The position numbers and the translations under genes are program-made. The notes below the pieces were generated by a model that was given only the letters and a program-made list of their open reading frames with translations, was not told where the DNA came from and did not search any database. Below are positions 61,709-64,000 of a stretch of 64,000 nt of DNA, one piece after another (position 1 is the stretch's first letter; the number at the start of each line of letters is the position of its first letter). The stretch covers positions 62,001 to 126,000 of the forward strand of contig JAEUSY010000025.1 in NCBI GenBank assembly GCA_016788295.1, written 5' to 3'. Origin of the DNA: Flavobacteriales bacterium (lineage in GTDB: Bacteria; Bacteroidota; Bacteroidia; Flavobacteriales_F; PHOS-HE28).

Positions 61709-62920
61709 ATGAGCGAGGTGGTGAAGGGAACGGACGAACAGGACATTCGGCAGCGCTTCCGGATGCGCAAGGTGCTTGTGCCCGTGCTGATCGGCATGTT
61801 GGCCGCAGGCTGGCTGCTGTGGCGCGACCTGGGCAAGGAACGCTTTGAGCGTGCATTGAACGGTGGCGGCACCTATTCCTGGGTGGATACCAACAAGAAC
61901 AACATTCCCGACCTGGCCGACCCCAAGGAGTTCGTGGCCGTGCAGGATGGCAGTGGTGAATACCGCAGACTGACCACACGGGATATCCTTCGCACCATTG
62001 ATTGGACCTGGTACAGCACCGGCTGGTTATTGATGGCCCTCTTGGCGACCGCATTTAGGGACCTGGGCTATATCTATCGCATGCGAGTGCTCTCGGATGG
62101 TCACTTGTCCTGGCGCCAATCCTTCAATGTCACGTTCCTATGGGAGTTCGCTTCCGCACTTACCCCATCGGTGGTGGGTGGGTCGGGTATTGCCATGTTC
62201 ATCATCGGGCGCGAAGGGATCCCTCTGGGCCGAGCCACCGCTATTGTATTAGTGACCGCACTGATGGATGAGCTCTTCTATGTGATCATGGTCCCCTTGG
62301 TCTTCCTTGCGGTCGGTATGAACAACCTTTTCCCCGCCCAATTGGACCACGCCTTCTGGGGGCTGCCGATCAAGACCATCTTCGTGATCGGCTACCTCTT
62401 CATCCTTGTGCTTGTGGGCGCCATATTCTACGGTGTGTTCTTCCGCCCCCGGGCGTTCAAGTTCGCGTTGCTCCGCGTCTTCAAGCTCCCCTTCCTTCGC
62501 CGGTGGCGGCCGGCCGTTATCAAAGTGGGCGATGATATCGTGCTCACTTCCGAGGAGCTGCGTGGCAAGTCCAAGGACTTCTGGGCCAAGGCGTTCGCAG
62601 CGACCTGCTTCTCCTGGGCCAACCGTTTCGTGGTGGTCAATCTTATTGCGGCGGCGTTCTTCACAGTGAACGACCATTTGCTGTTGTACGCCCGCCAGCT
62701 GATCATGTGGGTCATTCTGTTGATCAGTCCCACACCAGGTGGCAGCGGTGTGGCGGAGATCGCCTTCTCGGGGTTCTTCCGCGATCTTCTGCCTGCGGTC
62801 GGCTATATCGGGGCCATTGCCGTGATCTGGCGCGTGCTCAGCTATTACCTCTACCTGTTCATGGGCACCCTCATCCTGCCACGCTGGCTGCGCCGTACGG
62901 GCCAGCACACGCAGGGGTGA
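61709..62920 (+). CDS. LPG-synthase-TM/YbhN-like (UPF0104) membrane protein
   Basis: 403 residues with about eight membrane helices. After an N-terminal soluble loop (with TNKNNIPDLADPKEFV) the pattern SFNVTFLWEFASALTPSVVGGSGIAMFII and LLISPTPGGSGVAEIAFSGFF fits the lysylphosphatidylglycerol-synthase transmembrane/YbhN family. Some members flip or transfer lipids; no aminoacyl-transferase domain is attached here, so aminoacylation is unlikely. Convergent with nothing; the next gene follows 37 bases later. Confidence 0.85.
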   Translation: MSEVVKGTDEQDIRQRFRMRKVLVPVLIGMLAAGWLLWRDLGKERFERALNGGGTYSWVDTNKNNIPDLADPKEFVAVQDGSGEYRRLTTRDILRTIDWTWYSTGWLLMALLATAFRDLGYIYRMRVLSDGHLSWRQSFNVTFLWEFASALTPSVVGGSGIAMFIIGREGIPLGRATAIVLVTALMDELFYVIMVPLVFLAVGMNNLFPAQLDHAFWGLPIKTIFVIGYLFILVLVGAIFYGVFFRPRAFKFALLRVFKLPFLRRWRPAVIKVGDDIVLTSEELRGKSKDFWAKAFAATCFSWANRFVVVNLIAAAFFTVNDHLLLYARQLIMWVILLISPTPGGSGVAEIAFSGFFRDLLPAVGYIGAIAVIWRVLSYYLYLFMGTLILPRWLRRTGQHTQG

Positions 62921-62931
62921 ACGCCTCCACC

Positions 62932-62939
62932 TACCTTCG
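62932..62939 (+). promoter_or_regulatory. -7 box for the trans-sulfuration gene
   Basis: TACCTTCG, 18 bases before the ATG at 62958. Confidence 0.55.
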
Positions 62940-62957
62940 TCGCCCATTCCCTTTCGC

Positions 62958-64000
62958 ATGAAATTCGGCACCAAGGCCATCCACGCTGGCGTGGAACCGG
63001 ACCCCACCACAGGGGCCATTATGACGCCCATCTATCAGACCAGCACCTATGTGCAGGCAGCACCGGGCGACCACAAAGGCTACGAGTACAGCCGTACACA
63101 CAACCCAACGCGCACGGCTCTGCAGAACGCTCTGGCTGCACTGGAGAACGGCAAGCACGGTCTGTGTTTCGCCACCGGCATGGCCAGTATCGATGCCATT
63201 GTGAAGCTGTTGAAGCCAGGGGACGAGGTGGTAAGCACCAACGACCTTTATGGTGGGACCTATCGCCTGTTCACCAAGATCTTCGAGGGCTTCGGGGTGA
63301 AATTCCATTTTGTGGACATGGGCGACCTTAATAACGTGGAAGCCGCGTTGACCCCGAACACACGCCTGATCTGGGCCGAGACACCCACCAACCCGCTGCT
63401 CCGCATCATCGACATTGCCGGATTGAGCGCCATTGCAAAAAAACAAGGCTGCCTACTGAGCGTGGACAATACGTTCGCAAGCCCCTACCTGCAGAACCCG
63501 ATCGACCTGGGCGCGGACATCGTGATGCACAGTGTGACCAAATACCTCGGCGGACACAGCGACGTGGTGATGGGTGCATTGGTTGTGAATGATGATGCGC
63601 TTGCCGAGCGACTTGCCTTCATCCAGAACAGCAGCGGCGCAACCCCCGGCCCCATGGATTGTTTCCTAGTGCTGCGCGGTCTGAAGACCTTGCACCTGCG
63701 CATGCAGCGCCATTGCGAGAACGGCAAGGCCGTGGCCGAATGGCTGGTGAAGCACCCGAAAGTGGACAAGGTGTACTGGCCAGGCTTCACAACCCACGTT
63801 AACCATGCCGTGGCCGTGAAGCAAATGCGCGGCTTCGGTGGCATGATCAGCTTCACGCTGAAAGGCGACAACATGGCTGACGCGACGCGCGTGCTAAGCA
63901 GCACCAAGCTGTTCTCACTGGCCGAAAGCCTGGGTGGAGTGGAATCGCTGCTGGGCCATCCGGCAAGCATGACGCACGCCAGCATTCCGCGGGAAGAGCG
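62958..64000 (+). CDS. Cystathionine gamma-synthase/lyase-type PLP enzyme (3' end cut off by window)
   Basis: 347 codons before the window ends, out of roughly 380-390 for the family. MKFGTKAIHAGVEPDPTTGAIMTPIYQTSTY, YEYSRTHNPTR (substrate/PLP tyrosine region), FATGMASIDAIVKLL and DIVMHSVTKYLGGHSDVVMGA with the Schiff-base Lys. PLP-dependent Cys/Met metabolism. The sequence cannot by itself separate synthase from lyase, as both share these motifs. Confidence 0.93.
   Translation, partial: MKFGTKAIHAGVEPDPTTGAIMTPIYQTSTYVQAAPGDHKGYEYSRTHNPTRTALQNALAALENGKHGLCFATGMASIDAIVKLLKPGDEVVSTNDLYGGTYRLFTKIFEGFGVKFHFVDMGDLNNVEAALTPNTRLIWAETPTNPLLRIIDIAGLSAIAKKQGCLLSVDNTFASPYLQNPIDLGADIVMHSVTKYLGGHSDVVMGALVVNDDALAERLAFIQNSSGATPGPMDCFLVLRGLKTLHLRMQRHCENGKAVAEWLVKHPKVDKVYWPGFTTHVNHAVAVKQMRGFGGMISFTLKGDNMADATRVLSSTKLFSLAESLGGVESLLGHPASMTHASIPREE

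Overview
This 64 kb window is high-GC chromosomal DNA from a member of the Bacteroidota, most likely a Flavobacteriales-type bacterium. The signs are: a C-terminal sorting domain of the type IX secretion system (T9SS) kind on a cell-surface protein; DUF5686 and CarboxypepD-regulatory-like proteins; a SusC-like TonB receptor with an N-terminal carboxypeptidase-like domain; a CCDC81-HU/SPOR protein; an ExbB-ExbD-ExbD-ExbD locus; and promoters built on a TAnnTTTG/TAnnTTCG -7 box, with no convincing Shine-Dalgarno sequences. Both ends are cut inside genes: a DUF5686 protein at the left and a cystathionine gamma-synthase-like enzyme at the right.

Layout. 1-4.5 kb: outer-surface DUF5686 protein, radical SAM/SPASM enzyme, frr and an FkbM methyltransferase. 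4.5-8.1 kb: a ribosomal cluster on the minus strand (rplM-rpsI-rpsB-tsf, then pyrH behind a clear terminator). 8-13.8 kb: kbl, a CPBP-like membrane protein, gatC, a PlsC-like acyltransferase, trpS and an unknown membrane-anchored protein. 13.9-18.3 kb: two overlapping amidohydrolase genes. 18.4-22.7 kb: membrane protein, cytochrome c, hflX and a class A penicillin-binding protein. 22.7-25.2 kb: acyltransferase 3 and a T9SS-type surface protein broken by one in-frame TGA. 25-30.5 kb: MsbA-like ABC exporter, rbfA, methyltransferase, LolC/E-like permease, dus. 30.6-33.8 kb: TonB-energising ExbB/ExbD operon. 34 kb: tRNA-Ser(GGA). 34.2-42.2 kb: asparaginase, TatD, a heptosyltransferase-like enzyme, cytochrome c, thioesterase, peroxiredoxin, STAS-like protein, SPOR protein, kdsB. 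42-46.4 kb: polytopic glycosyltransferase-like protein and a TonB receptor. 46.5-64 kb: dprA, gdhA, DUF4349 lipoprotein, bacilliredoxin, M36 metalloprotease, tadA, recJ, DUF481 protein, two small proteins, udk, nadD-gmk-yicC, EamA transporter, LPG-synthase-like membrane protein and the trans-sulfuration enzyme.

Most of the content is housekeeping: translation, nucleotide metabolism, envelope building, and peptide and amino-acid breakdown. I see no CRISPR array, insertion sequence, phage or classic defence island. The most unusual signal is regulatory. Many genes have a -7 promoter box ending only 4-8 bases before a start codon that homology supports, which predicts leaderless or nearly leaderless mRNAs. 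Several divergent gene pairs also have their boxes back to back at similar spacings. Other points are a structured element upstream of rpsB, a terminator fused to the pyrH promoter, a 21-bp repeat of the tRNA-Ser 3' end flanking a palindrome-rich spacer, and a near-identical 70-bp tract shared by two exbD paralogues. No intergenic stretch exceeds 300 bases; the longest are about 236 bases (33807-34042, palindrome-rich) and about 183 bases (50481-50663 and 57566-57748).
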